Source: an uncultured Actinomycetes bacterium (GTDB lineage Bacteria; Actinomycetota; Acidimicrobiia; Acidimicrobiales; Microtrichaceae). From it: a stretch of DNA of 5,283 nucleotides. The notes below the pieces were generated by a model. That model saw only the letters and a list, made by a program, of their open reading frames with translations. It searched no databases and was not told the DNA's origin. A program made the translations under genes and the position numbers. The DNA lies in the NCBI GenBank assembly GCA_903953195.1, contig CAJBIS010000405.1, forward strand, positions 1 through 5,283. Reading direction: 5' to 3'. Numbering within the stretch: the stretch's first letter is position 1; each line of letters opens with the position of its first letter. Shown in pieces: positions 1 to 5,283 of this stretch.

Positions 1-603
1 ACCATGGCGCCGACCGGGCGAGCGCCCCATGCGCTCGGCGGGACCCGAGATGCTCACGGCCGCAACGACCCGACCCTCGGTGTCGCGCACGGGAGCCGAG
101 ACCGACGCCACGCCCGGCTCGCGCTCGGCCACGGTCTGGATCCAGCCCGCACGGGGTGTCTCTCCCGACAGCACGCGACCCGCGGACCCGCGGTCCATGG
201 CCAGCGCCGCACCGACGGGCACGATCGTGCGCAGCCCGTGTGGCGACTCCAGGGCCGCGACGCAGACGCGCTGCTCACCGTCGGCGACGTAGAGCTGCAC
301 CGACTCGCCCGTCTCGTGACGGAGCGTCTCCATGGCCGACGCCGCGGCCTCGGCCAGCGGGAACTGCTCGGTGGCCCGGCGCGCCAGGGCCACCAGGTGC
401 AGACCGAGCGCGAATCGCCCGTCCGCGGTGCGGCGCAGGAGTCCGTGGTCCTCGAGCGCCACGGCGAGTCGGTGCACCGTCGCCCGGCTCAGCCCGGTGG
501 TGTCGACGAGTCCGGCGAGTGACGACGGACCGCGTTCCACAGCGGTGAGCACCGCGAACGACTTGTCGAGCACGCCGACACCGCTTACTGTGTGTTCCAG
601 CAC
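1..603 (-). CDS. IclR-family regulator, NdgR/LtbR type (C-terminus cut by window edge)
   Basis: A DNA-binding regulator that likely controls leucine and other amino-acid biosynthesis genes. Reading from a GTG at 603, 201 codons stay open to the left edge; family members are about 235-240 residues, so roughly 35-40 are missing. The N-terminus has the family opening SGVGVLDKSFAVL (residues 7-19). A winged helix-turn-helix follows, with the recognition segment around LAGLVDTTGLSRATVHRL (29-46) and a wing near DGRFALG (61-67). The effector-binding domain starts at about residue 75 and includes GESVQLYVADGEQRVCVAA and the strongly conserved EREPGVASVSAPV and VVAAVSISGPAERM blocks. From memory these closely resemble Streptomyces NdgR and Corynebacterium LtbR, which lie beside leuCD and, for LtbR, repress leu genes. 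Divergence from leuC fits. The GTG start lacks a Shine-Dalgarno but sits exactly where a leaderless transcript would begin. The effector cannot be read from the sequence. Confidence 0.93.
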   Translation of the reverse strand, partial: MLEHTVSGVGVLDKSFAVLTAVERGPSSLAGLVDTTGLSRATVHRLAVALEDHGLLRRTADGRFALGLHLVALARRATEQFPLAEAAASAMETLRHETGESVQLYVADGEQRVCVAALESPHGLRTIVPVGAALAMDRGSAGRVLSGETPRAGWIQTVAEREPGVASVSAPVRDTEGRVVAAVSISGPAERMGRSPGRRHG

Positions 604-609
604 GTAAGA

Positions 610-638
610 ACGTTATCTCAGTATGTGAGATACCTCAA
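610..638 (-). promoter_or_regulatory. Putative leaderless promoter of the IclR-type regulator
   Basis: On the minus strand a -35-like TTGAGG (638 to 633) is followed by exactly 17 bases and a -10-like TAACGT (615 to 610). Six more bases lead to the GTG start at 603, so the predicted transcription start is the first base of the start codon. This matches the sigma-70-type spacing used by housekeeping sigma factors and the leaderless genes common in actinobacteria. No ribosome-binding site precedes the GTG, which agrees. The call is inferred from spacing and motif match only. Confidence 0.6.
614..632. promoter_or_regulatory. Inverted-repeat operator candidate between the IclR regulator and leuC
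   Basis: The 19-bp element TATCTCAGTATGTGAGATA has two perfect 7-bp arms (614-620 and 626-632) around a 5-bp centre. It is the most AT-rich patch in the neighbourhood and lies 37 bp upstream of leuC. It overlaps the last two bases of the putative -10 and fills the spacer of the regulator's own promoter. A dimeric IclR-family protein bound here would be expected to block that promoter and could also control leuC on the other strand. The binding protein is inferred from position, not shown. Confidence 0.7.
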
Positions 639-657
639 GCCCGCTCGATCCAGCGAC

Positions 658-664
658 AGGAAGG
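658..664 (+). promoter_or_regulatory. Ribosome-binding site of leuC
   Basis: AGGAAGG lies four bases before the ATG at 669 (seven from its AGGA core), a good match to the 16S anti-Shine-Dalgarno. It supports this start over other in-frame choices. No convincing plus-strand -35/-10 pair was found for leuC between 580 and 650, so its promoter remains unplaced. Confidence 0.75.
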
Positions 665-668
665 CACC

Positions 669-2078
669 ATGGCCGACACCACGCCCAGGACACTCGCCGA
701 GAAGGTCTGGGACCGACACGTCGTGCGCTCCGCCGACGGCGAGCCCGATCTGCTCTACATCGACCTGCACCTGGTCCACGAGGTCACCTCGCCGCAGGCC
801 TTCGACGGACTGCGCATGAACGGCCGCGGCGTCCGTCGACCCGAGCTCACGCTGGCCACCGAGGACCACAACGTCCCCACCGCCGACATCGGCGTGGCGA
901 TCGCCGATCCGGTGAGTCGGACCCAGGTCGACACGCTCCGGACCAACACCGCCGAGTACGACATCACCGAGTACCCGATGGGCTCCCCCGGCCAGGGCAT
1001 CGTCCACGTGATCGGCCCGGAGCAGGGTCTGACGCTGCCCGGCATGACCGTCGTCTGCGGCGACTCGCACACCGCCACCCACGGCGCGTTCGGCGCGCTG
1101 GCGTTCGGGATCGGCACGTCCGAGGTGGAGCACGTGCTCGCCACGCAGACCCTCCCGCAGGTGCGGCCGAAGACGCTGGCGATCACCGTCGAGGGCGAAC
1201 TCCGGCCCGGGGTCACCGCCAAGGACGTCATCCTGGCGATCCTCGGCGAGATCGGCACCGGCGGCGGTATGGGCTTCGTCGCCGAGTACCGCGGCTCGGC
1301 CATCCGCTCCCTCTCGATGGAGGGACGCATGACGGTCTGCAACATGTCGATCGAGGCCGGCGCCAAGGCGGGGCTCATCGCCCCCGACCAGACGACGTTC
1401 GAGTACCTGCAGGGGCGCCAGTTCGCTCCGGCCGGTGCCGACTGGGACGCCGCGGTCGCCGACTGGTCCACGCTGTTCACCGACGACGACGCCACCTTCG
1501 ACAAGGAGGTGTTCCTCGACGCCGCCGACATCGAGCCGTTCGTCAGTTGGGGCACCAACCCCGGCCAGGTGGTCCCGATCTCGGGCGTCGTGCCCGCACC
1601 CGATCAGTTCGACGACCCCACCGAACGCAACGCCGCCGAACGGGCGCTCGAGTACATGGGCCTGAGCGCCGGCACGCCGATGCGCGAGGTCCCCATCGAC
1701 ACGGTGTTCATCGGCTCGTGCACCAACGGGCGGATCGAGGACATGCGGGCTGCGGCCGTCGTCGCCGAGGGCCGCACCGTCGCCGACGGTGTGCGCACGT
1801 TCGTGGTGCCGGGGTCACGAGTCGTCAAGGACCAGGCCGAGGCCGAGGGTCTCCACGAGATCTTCCGGGCCGCCGGCTTCGACTGGCGTGAACCGGGGTG
1901 CTCGATGTGCCTCGCCATGAACCCCGACAAGCTCACCGAGGGCGAGCGGTGCGCCTCGACGTCCAACCGGAACTTCGAGGGTCGCCAGGGCAAGGGTGGC
2001 CGCACCCACCTGCTCTCCCCCGCCGTGGCGGCCGCCTCCGCGGTCGCCGGCCACTTCGCAACCCCTGAGGACCTCTGA
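669..2078 (+). CDS. leuC: 3-isopropylmalate dehydratase large subunit
   Basis: Catalytic subunit of isopropylmalate isomerase, which interconverts 2-isopropylmalate and 3-isopropylmalate in the second step of leucine synthesis in the cytoplasm, as a heterodimer with LeuD. The 469-residue protein matches the usual bacterial length (about 466). It has the aconitase-family fold signatures: DLHLVHEVTSPQAFDGL near 32-48, GDSHTATHGAFGALAFGIGTSE near 131-152, and NMSIEAGAKAGLIAPD near 225-240. The three cysteines that hold the 4Fe-4S cluster are present: C351 in FIGSCTNGR, and C411 and C414 in GCSMCLAMNPD. The C-terminal GKGGRTHLLSPAVAAASAVAGHF block is intact. The ATG at 669 follows a strong ribosome-binding site. 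The stop is one base before leuD, so the two are surely co-transcribed. leuB is not in the window. No defect is seen. Homoaconitase is an alternative in this superfamily, but leuD pairing and the IclR neighbour favour LeuC. Confidence 0.98.
   Translation: MADTTPRTLAEKVWDRHVVRSADGEPDLLYIDLHLVHEVTSPQAFDGLRMNGRGVRRPELTLATEDHNVPTADIGVAIADPVSRTQVDTLRTNTAEYDITEYPMGSPGQGIVHVIGPEQGLTLPGMTVVCGDSHTATHGAFGALAFGIGTSEVEHVLATQTLPQVRPKTLAITVEGELRPGVTAKDVILAILGEIGTGGGMGFVAEYRGSAIRSLSMEGRMTVCNMSIEAGAKAGLIAPDQTTFEYLQGRQFAPAGADWDAAVADWSTLFTDDDATFDKEVFLDAADIEPFVSWGTNPGQVVPISGVVPAPDQFDDPTERNAAERALEYMGLSAGTPMREVPIDTVFIGSCTNGRIEDMRAAAVVAEGRTVADGVRTFVVPGSRVVKDQAEAEGLHEIFRAAGFDWREPGCSMCLAMNPDKLTEGERCASTSNRNFEGRQGKGGRTHLLSPAVAAASAVAGHFATPEDL
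2066..2071 (+). promoter_or_regulatory. Ribosome-binding site of leuD
   Basis: TGAGGA sits eight bases before the ATG at 2080, inside the last codons of leuC. It decides the start: the open frame extends 28 codons further upstream to 1996, but that extension overlaps leuC and is not LeuD-like, whereas MDAVRHITGTAVPLDRSDVDTDQIIP is a normal LeuD N-terminus. Confidence 0.7.
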
Positions 2079-2079
2079 C

Positions 2080-2673
2080 ATGGATGCTGTACGACACATC
2101 ACGGGCACCGCGGTGCCGCTCGACCGTTCCGACGTCGACACCGACCAGATCATCCCGTCCGACTGGCTGAAGCGCGTCGAACGCACCGGCTTCGAGGAGG
2201 GCCTGTTCAGCGAGTGGCGCGAGGACCCGACGTTCGTGCTGAACCAGCCGCAGTTCGCGGACGCCAAGGTGCTCGTCGCCGGCCCCAACTTCGGCACGGG
2301 CTCCAGCCGGGAGCACGCGGTGTGGGCCATCCAGCAGTACGGCTTCGCCGCCGTGATCTCGCCCCGGTTCGGGGACATCTTCCGCAACAACGCGGCCAAG
2401 AACGGGCTGTTGTGCATCCAGGTGCCGGCCGACTTCGGCCGCCAGCTCCTCGATCTCGTCGACGAGGACCCGACCCTCGTGGTCGACATCGACGTCGAGC
2501 TGCGCACCGTCGAGGTCGCCTCGCTCGACCTGCTGGCCGAGTTCCCCCTCGACGAGTCCGTGCAGCACCGGCTGCTGCACGGTCTCGACGACATCGGGAT
2601 CACGCTGCAGCACGAGGCCGCGATCAGCGCCTTCGAGGCGACGCGGCCCTCGTGGATGCCGACGCTGCGCTGA
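2080..2673 (+). CDS. leuD: 3-isopropylmalate dehydratase small subunit
   Basis: Small (swivel-domain) subunit of isopropylmalate isomerase; it completes the active site of LeuC and helps bind the substrate carboxylates. The protein is 197 residues, the usual size (about 200). Visible hallmarks are DVDTDQIIPSDWLKR (18-32), the substrate-loop motif GPNFGTGSSREHAVWAI (68-84), SPRFGDIFRNNAAKNGLL (94-111), and a C-terminal helix containing LHGLDDIGITLQHEAAISAFE. The GSSREH core (74-79) is intact, as expected for an active swivel domain. The gene begins one base after the leuC stop, giving a tight two-gene operon. After the stop comes a 56-base gap and then the end of the convergent serA. In many actinobacteria from memory (for example Mycobacterium) leuD is followed by a hup-type DNA-binding protein gene, which is not the case here. 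Composition and codon use match leuC. Confidence 0.98.
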   Translation: MDAVRHITGTAVPLDRSDVDTDQIIPSDWLKRVERTGFEEGLFSEWREDPTFVLNQPQFADAKVLVAGPNFGTGSSREHAVWAIQQYGFAAVISPRFGDIFRNNAAKNGLLCIQVPADFGRQLLDLVDEDPTLVVDIDVELRTVEVASLDLLAEFPLDESVQHRLLHGLDDIGITLQHEAAISAFEATRPSWMPTLR

Positions 2674-2729
2674 GCCGCCGCTGAGACGCGACCCGGTGCG
2701 ATCGGGCGAAGCGTCCGTCGGGCGGGATG
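2674..2729. other. Short intergenic gap between convergent leuD and serA
   Basis: This 56-base gap separates the leuD stop from the serA stop. I see only a weak CCCG/CGGG pairing near 2690-2706, a repeated TCGGGCG, and no run of T on either strand. No intrinsic terminator can be supported, so readthrough or factor-dependent termination is possible here. Confidence 0.6.
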
Positions 2730-4292
2730 TCAGACCGAGACGGCGGCGACCGACGTGATGCCCGCAACCGCACGGAGCTGGTCCTGCACCGCCGACGACA
2801 CCGGCTGGTCCGTGGCGATGGCCATCAGTGCCTTCGCGCCGTCGGCCGCAGCACCCACGGCCATGTCGTCGATGTTGACCCCGGCGGAGCCGAGCACCGA
2901 GCCGACCGCGCCGATCATGCCGGGCTGGTCCTCGTTGCGGACCACCAACAGGTACTGCGCCGGCGGCACGTCGACGGCGTGCTCGTCGATCATCACGACG
3001 GTCGGGACCGACTTCAGCCCGACGAGCGTCCCGGCGAGGCTGTGTCGGCCGGAGCGGATCGTGATCAGGTTCACGTAGTCGCGGGCCGTCGTCGTCGAGG
3101 TGGGCCGCACCTCGATCCCCTGCTCCTCGGCCACCGACGGGGCATTCACGTACGACACCGGCTCGCCGCTGACCGCCGAGAAGAACCCCTTCTCGACCGA
3201 CAGCGTGAGGATGCGGGTGTCGTACTCGGCGATCTGGCCCTGGTACTCGATCTCGAGCGGCCCGTCGGTCGCACCGGCGAGTCCGGCGAAGATGCGCCCC
3301 AGCCGCTCGGCGAGACCCAGGTAGGGGCGGACGGTCTCGGAGGCCTCGGCGGCGCTCACGTTGACCGCGTAGGGGACGAAGTCGCCGGCGAGGGCGAGTT
3401 CGACCATCTCGGCGATCGTGTCGCCGGCCTTGTCCTGCGCCTCGGCGGTGCTGGCCCCGAGGTGCGGGGTCACGACGACCTCGTCGAGTTCGAACAGCGG
3501 CGACTCCGTCGTCGGCTCCGTGGCGAACACGTCGATGGCCGCACCGGCGATCTGGCCCGATCGCACCGCGTCGGCGAGCGCCTGCTCGTCGACGATGCCG
3601 CCGCGGGCCACATTCACGATCCGCAGCGACGGCTTGGCCCGCGCCAGCATCGCGGCGTCGATCAGTCCCGTGGTCTCGGGCGTCTTCGCCAGGTGCAGCG
3701 TGATGAAGTCCGACTGGGCCACCAGGTCCTCGAGCCCGCACAGCGTGACGTTGATGCGCCGCGCCCGGTCCTCGGAGACGAACGGGTCGTAGGCGATCAC
3801 GTTCATGCCGAAGGCCATCGCCCGCTGCGCGACGAGCTTGCCGATACGACCGAGTCCGATGATGCCGAGCGTCTTGTCGGAGAGCTCGACGCCCTCCCAC
3901 TTCGAGCGCTCCCAGCGACCGGCCTTCAGTGCGGCGTGGGCCTGCGGCACGTTGCGCGCCTGCGACAGGAGCAGCGCCATCGTGTGCTCGGCGGCGGACA
4001 GCGTGTTCGACTGCGGCGCGTTGACGACCATGACGCCGCGCTCGGTCGCCGCGGCGACGTCGACGTTGTCGAGTCCGATTCCCGCACGACCGACGACGAC
4101 CAGATCGGTCCCCGCCTCGAGCACCTCACGGGTCACCGTCGTGGCCGAGCGGATGATGAGCGCATGGGCACCGCGGACGATCTCGAGGAGCTCCTCGGGC
4201 GAACGATCGAGCTGGATGTCCACCTCGTGGCCGGCGTCGCGCAGACGCTGCAGGCCGTTGTCGGCGATCTTCTCGGTGACCAGGACTCGCAT
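2730..4292 (-). CDS. serA: D-3-phosphoglycerate dehydrogenase, type I (ASB and ACT domains)
   Basis: Oxidises 3-phosphoglycerate to 3-phosphohydroxypyruvate with NAD+, the first step of serine synthesis in the cytoplasm. From the ATG at 4292 the protein has 520 residues, close to the long actinobacterial form (about 528 in M. tuberculosis). The substrate domain carries RSATTVT and GRAGIGLDNVD (48-78). The Rossmann nucleotide-binding domain has GLGRIG (146-151) with an acidic residue at D169. The catalytic triad is readable as R230 (NVARGG), E259 (DVFATEP) and H277 (TPHLGAS), offset by three from the M. tuberculosis numbering I recall. An intervening regulatory (ASB) domain follows at about 310-440. 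The C-terminal ACT domain (447-520) contains RNEDQPGMIGAVGSVLG and GVNID, with D455 and N473 where serine is bound in feedback-inhibited enzymes. Serine inhibition is therefore likely but inferred. The gene points at leuD and shares no operon with it. It is divergent from the downstream-listed oxidoreductase. Confidence 0.97.
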   Translation of the reverse strand: MRVLVTEKIADNGLQRLRDAGHEVDIQLDRSPEELLEIVRGAHALIIRSATTVTREVLEAGTDLVVVGRAGIGLDNVDVAAATERGVMVVNAPQSNTLSAAEHTMALLLSQARNVPQAHAALKAGRWERSKWEGVELSDKTLGIIGLGRIGKLVAQRAMAFGMNVIAYDPFVSEDRARRINVTLCGLEDLVAQSDFITLHLAKTPETTGLIDAAMLARAKPSLRIVNVARGGIVDEQALADAVRSGQIAGAAIDVFATEPTTESPLFELDEVVVTPHLGASTAEAQDKAGDTIAEMVELALAGDFVPYAVNVSAAEASETVRPYLGLAERLGRIFAGLAGATDGPLEIEYQGQIAEYDTRILTLSVEKGFFSAVSGEPVSYVNAPSVAEEQGIEVRPTSTTTARDYVNLITIRSGRHSLAGTLVGLKSVPTVVMIDEHAVDVPPAQYLLVVRNEDQPGMIGAVGSVLGSAGVNIDDMAVGAAADGAKALMAIATDQPVSSAVQDQLRAVAGITSVAAVSV

Positions 4293-4300
4293 GGGCCCCA

Positions 4301-4304
4301 TCCT
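4301..4304 (-). promoter_or_regulatory. Ribosome-binding site that sets the serA start
   Basis: AGGA (4304 to 4301, minus strand) is eight bases before the ATG at 4292, which begins the normal SerA sequence MRVLVTEKIADNGL. The frame stays open to an ATG at 4343, and another ATG lies at 4301. The latter has AGG directly abutting it, too close to serve. The 17 extra upstream residues (Gly/Arg-rich) do not look like SerA, so 4292 is preferred. Confidence 0.65.
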
Positions 4305-4333
4305 GCCCGAGCCTCCCGTCCGCGGCCAGCCCG

Positions 4334-4355
4334 CGGTCCGCACCCCGACGGACCG
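4334..4355. repeat. Inverted repeat, 7-bp arms with 8-base loop, upstream of serA
   Basis: CGGTCCG at 4334-4340 pairs perfectly with CGGACCG at 4349-4355 around an 8-base loop. It overlaps a second hairpin formed by the CCGCGG pair (4320-4336), so the two cannot form together. There is no T-run after either, so this is not a standard terminator. It could be an operator or a fold in the serA leader, if the serA transcript begins upstream of it. Confidence 0.4.
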
Positions 4356-4441
4356 TGCGGCACCGCCGTCGAGGTCGGCGCGCCGTGGCAGAGTGTCGAC
4401 GTGATCGAGCAGCGCAGTGCGCGGGACGTGGCGGCCGGAAC

Positions 4442-5283
4442 ATGACGGAGCGGGATCGGGCCGAACCGAGCGTGACCCAGCGGGACGTGATCATCGTCGG
4501 CGCCGGTCTCGCCGGTCTCACCGCCGCCGGGCGCCTCAGCGACGCCGGGCGGTCGGTCACCGTCATCGACAAGGGGCGGTCGGTCGGCGGCCGACTCGCC
4601 ACCAGGCGCATCGGCGACGTCCGGTTCGATCACGGCGCCCAGTTCTTCACCCAGCGGGGGCCGGAGCTCGCCGCGCTGGTCAGCGAGCTGCAGGCCGCCG
4701 GCGTCGTGCGCGAGTGGTGCCGGGGATTCGGCCAGCGCGACGAGCACCCGCGCTACCTGGTCGAGGGCGGCATGAACGCCCTCGCCAAACATCTCGCCGC
4801 CGACCTCGACGATGTGCGCACCGGGGTGCAGGCGACATCGGTCGAGCGGGTGAACGGCGGCTGGCGGGTCGCCGCCGGATCCACATCGTTCGAGGCCCCC
4901 GGCGTGCTGCTCACCGCACCGGTCCCCCAGTCGCTCGAACTCGTCGCCGCCGGCGGCGCCGAACTCGACCCGGGCATCGGTGCGGCGCTCGAGCGCATCA
5001 CCTACGACCCGGCGATCGCCGTGATGGCACTGCTCGACGGACCGTCGGCGGTGCCACCGCCGGGCGCACTGCAGTTCGCCGACGGCGACGGAGGTCCGTT
5101 CAGCTTCATCGCCGACAACGCGACGAAGCAGACGGCCGAGACCTCCGCGCTCACCCTGCACACGTCGCCCGCGTTCTCGACCGCGCACTGGGACGACGAC
5201 GACGACGACCTCCTCGCCGACCTCCTCGACGCGGCTGCGCCCAGGATCGGCGGTGCCGGCGTCGCCGAGGCCCAGCACAAGCG
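4442..5283 (+). CDS. Renalase-like FAD/NAD(P)-binding oxidoreductase (3' end cut by window edge)
   Basis: A flavoprotein of the renalase / COG3380-type amine-oxidase-like group; its substrate is not identifiable. From the ATG at 4442, 280 codons remain open to the right edge; relatives are about 310-350 residues, so the C-terminal FAD-contacting end is missing. The N-terminal dinucleotide fold is clear: DVIIVGAGLAGLTAAGRL with GAGLAG at 20-25, an acidic residue at D43 (VTVIDKG), and GGRLATRR at 49-56. The family blocks FDHGAQFFT (62-70) and YLVEGGMNALAKHLA (105-119) follow. A second sheet (GGWRVAAGS, GVLLTAPVPQSLELV) corresponds to the rest of the FAD/substrate core. Six consecutive aspartates (251-256) occur in a probable surface loop. 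The start is uncertain: only a weak GGA precedes the ATG, and a GTG at 4472 would also leave the FAD fold whole. No frameshift is visible. It is divergent from serA, with no obvious functional link. Confidence 0.88.
   Translation, partial: MTERDRAEPSVTQRDVIIVGAGLAGLTAAGRLSDAGRSVTVIDKGRSVGGRLATRRIGDVRFDHGAQFFTQRGPELAALVSELQAAGVVREWCRGFGQRDEHPRYLVEGGMNALAKHLAADLDDVRTGVQATSVERVNGGWRVAAGSTSFEAPGVLLTAPVPQSLELVAAGGAELDPGIGAALERITYDPAIAVMALLDGPSAVPPPGALQFADGDGGPFSFIADNATKQTAETSALTLHTSPAFSTAHWDDDDDDLLADLLDAAAPRIGGAGVAEAQHK

Larger units (their letters stand above)
4293..4441. promoter_or_regulatory. Divergent intergenic region between serA and the FAD oxidoreductase
   Basis: These 149 bases must hold the promoters of both neighbours, but I cannot place either. 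The stretch contains no TA dinucleotide at all, so no TANNNT-type -10 exists on either strand. It is rich in small palindromes: two CCGCGG hexamers at 4320-4325 and 4331-4336, a CGGTCCG/CGGACCG pair at 4334-4355, CGGCGCGCCG at 4376-4385, and GCGCA-G-TGCGC at 4412-4422. Some of these may be regulator sites, but chance is a serious alternative at this GC content. Confidence 0.5.

Noticed and set aside
4..522. A 172-codon plus-strand open frame at the left edge.
   Set aside because: It is antisense to the IclR-type regulator, whose conserved motifs are clear on the minus strand.
585..627. Possible plus-strand leuC promoter boxes (TTACTG, TTCCAG, CAGTAT, TATGTG).
   Set aside because: No combination gives both acceptable hexamers and a 16-19 base spacer, so no leuC promoter is called.
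2690..2706. Possible terminator hairpin CCCG-N-CGGG after leuD.
   Set aside because: The stem is only four pairs, is flanked by mismatches, and has no T-run on either strand.
1933..3900. A 655-codon minus-strand open frame spanning leuD and part of serA.
   Set aside because: It overlaps leuD antisense and serA in another frame, and its translation is Arg/Gly/Ala-rich low-complexity sequence typical of shadow frames in GC-rich DNA.
2727..4445. A 572-codon plus-strand open frame antisense to all of serA.
   Set aside because: Its Arg/Gly/Asp/His/Val-rich composition mirrors serA codons read backwards. The sense strand is an intact SerA with its catalytic residues, so this is a shadow.
4133..5278. 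A 381-codon minus-strand open frame across the spacer and the oxidoreductase.
   Set aside because: It is antisense to a recognisable FAD-binding protein and has no domain signature of its own.

Overview
The window is a GC-rich, chromosome-like stretch carrying five protein genes. Two of them run off the edges. The base composition, the GC-ending codons, and an NdgR/LtbR-type IclR regulator placed head-to-head with leuCD all point to an actinobacterium (Actinomycetota). From memory, the SerA sequence is closer in style to Acidimicrobiia-like actinobacteria than to mycobacteria or Streptomyces. That placement is only a weak inference and was not tested.

Layout. Positions 1-603 (minus) hold most of an IclR-family regulator of the NdgR/LtbR type; its C-terminus is missing. 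Positions 604-668 are a short divergent control region with a clean 19-bp inverted repeat. Positions 669-2078 and 2080-2673 (plus) are leuC and leuD, one base apart, encoding the two subunits of isopropylmalate isomerase. Positions 2674-2729 are a short gap between convergent genes with no convincing terminator. Positions 2730-4292 (minus) are serA, a full-length type I phosphoglycerate dehydrogenase with ASB and ACT domains. Positions 4293-4441 are a second divergent spacer, very GC-rich and full of small palindromes. From 4442 to the right edge (plus) is the N-terminal and central part of a renalase-like FAD-dependent oxidoreductase.

How it works together. LeuC and LeuD form the enzyme for the second step of leucine synthesis, and the divergent regulator very probably controls them and itself. 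The most informative non-coding element is the leaderless-looking promoter of the regulator: TTGAGG, 17 bases, TAACGT, then 6 bases to a GTG start. The 17-bp spacer is almost entirely filled by the inverted repeat TATCTCA-N5-TGAGATA, a layout expected for autorepression. serA supplies the first step of serine synthesis and is a separate unit transcribed toward leuD. The oxidoreductase has no evident pathway link to its neighbours.

I see no mobile element, CRISPR array, RNA gene or recognisable new system. This is mostly ordinary core-metabolism DNA, and the interest lies in the two divergent control regions.
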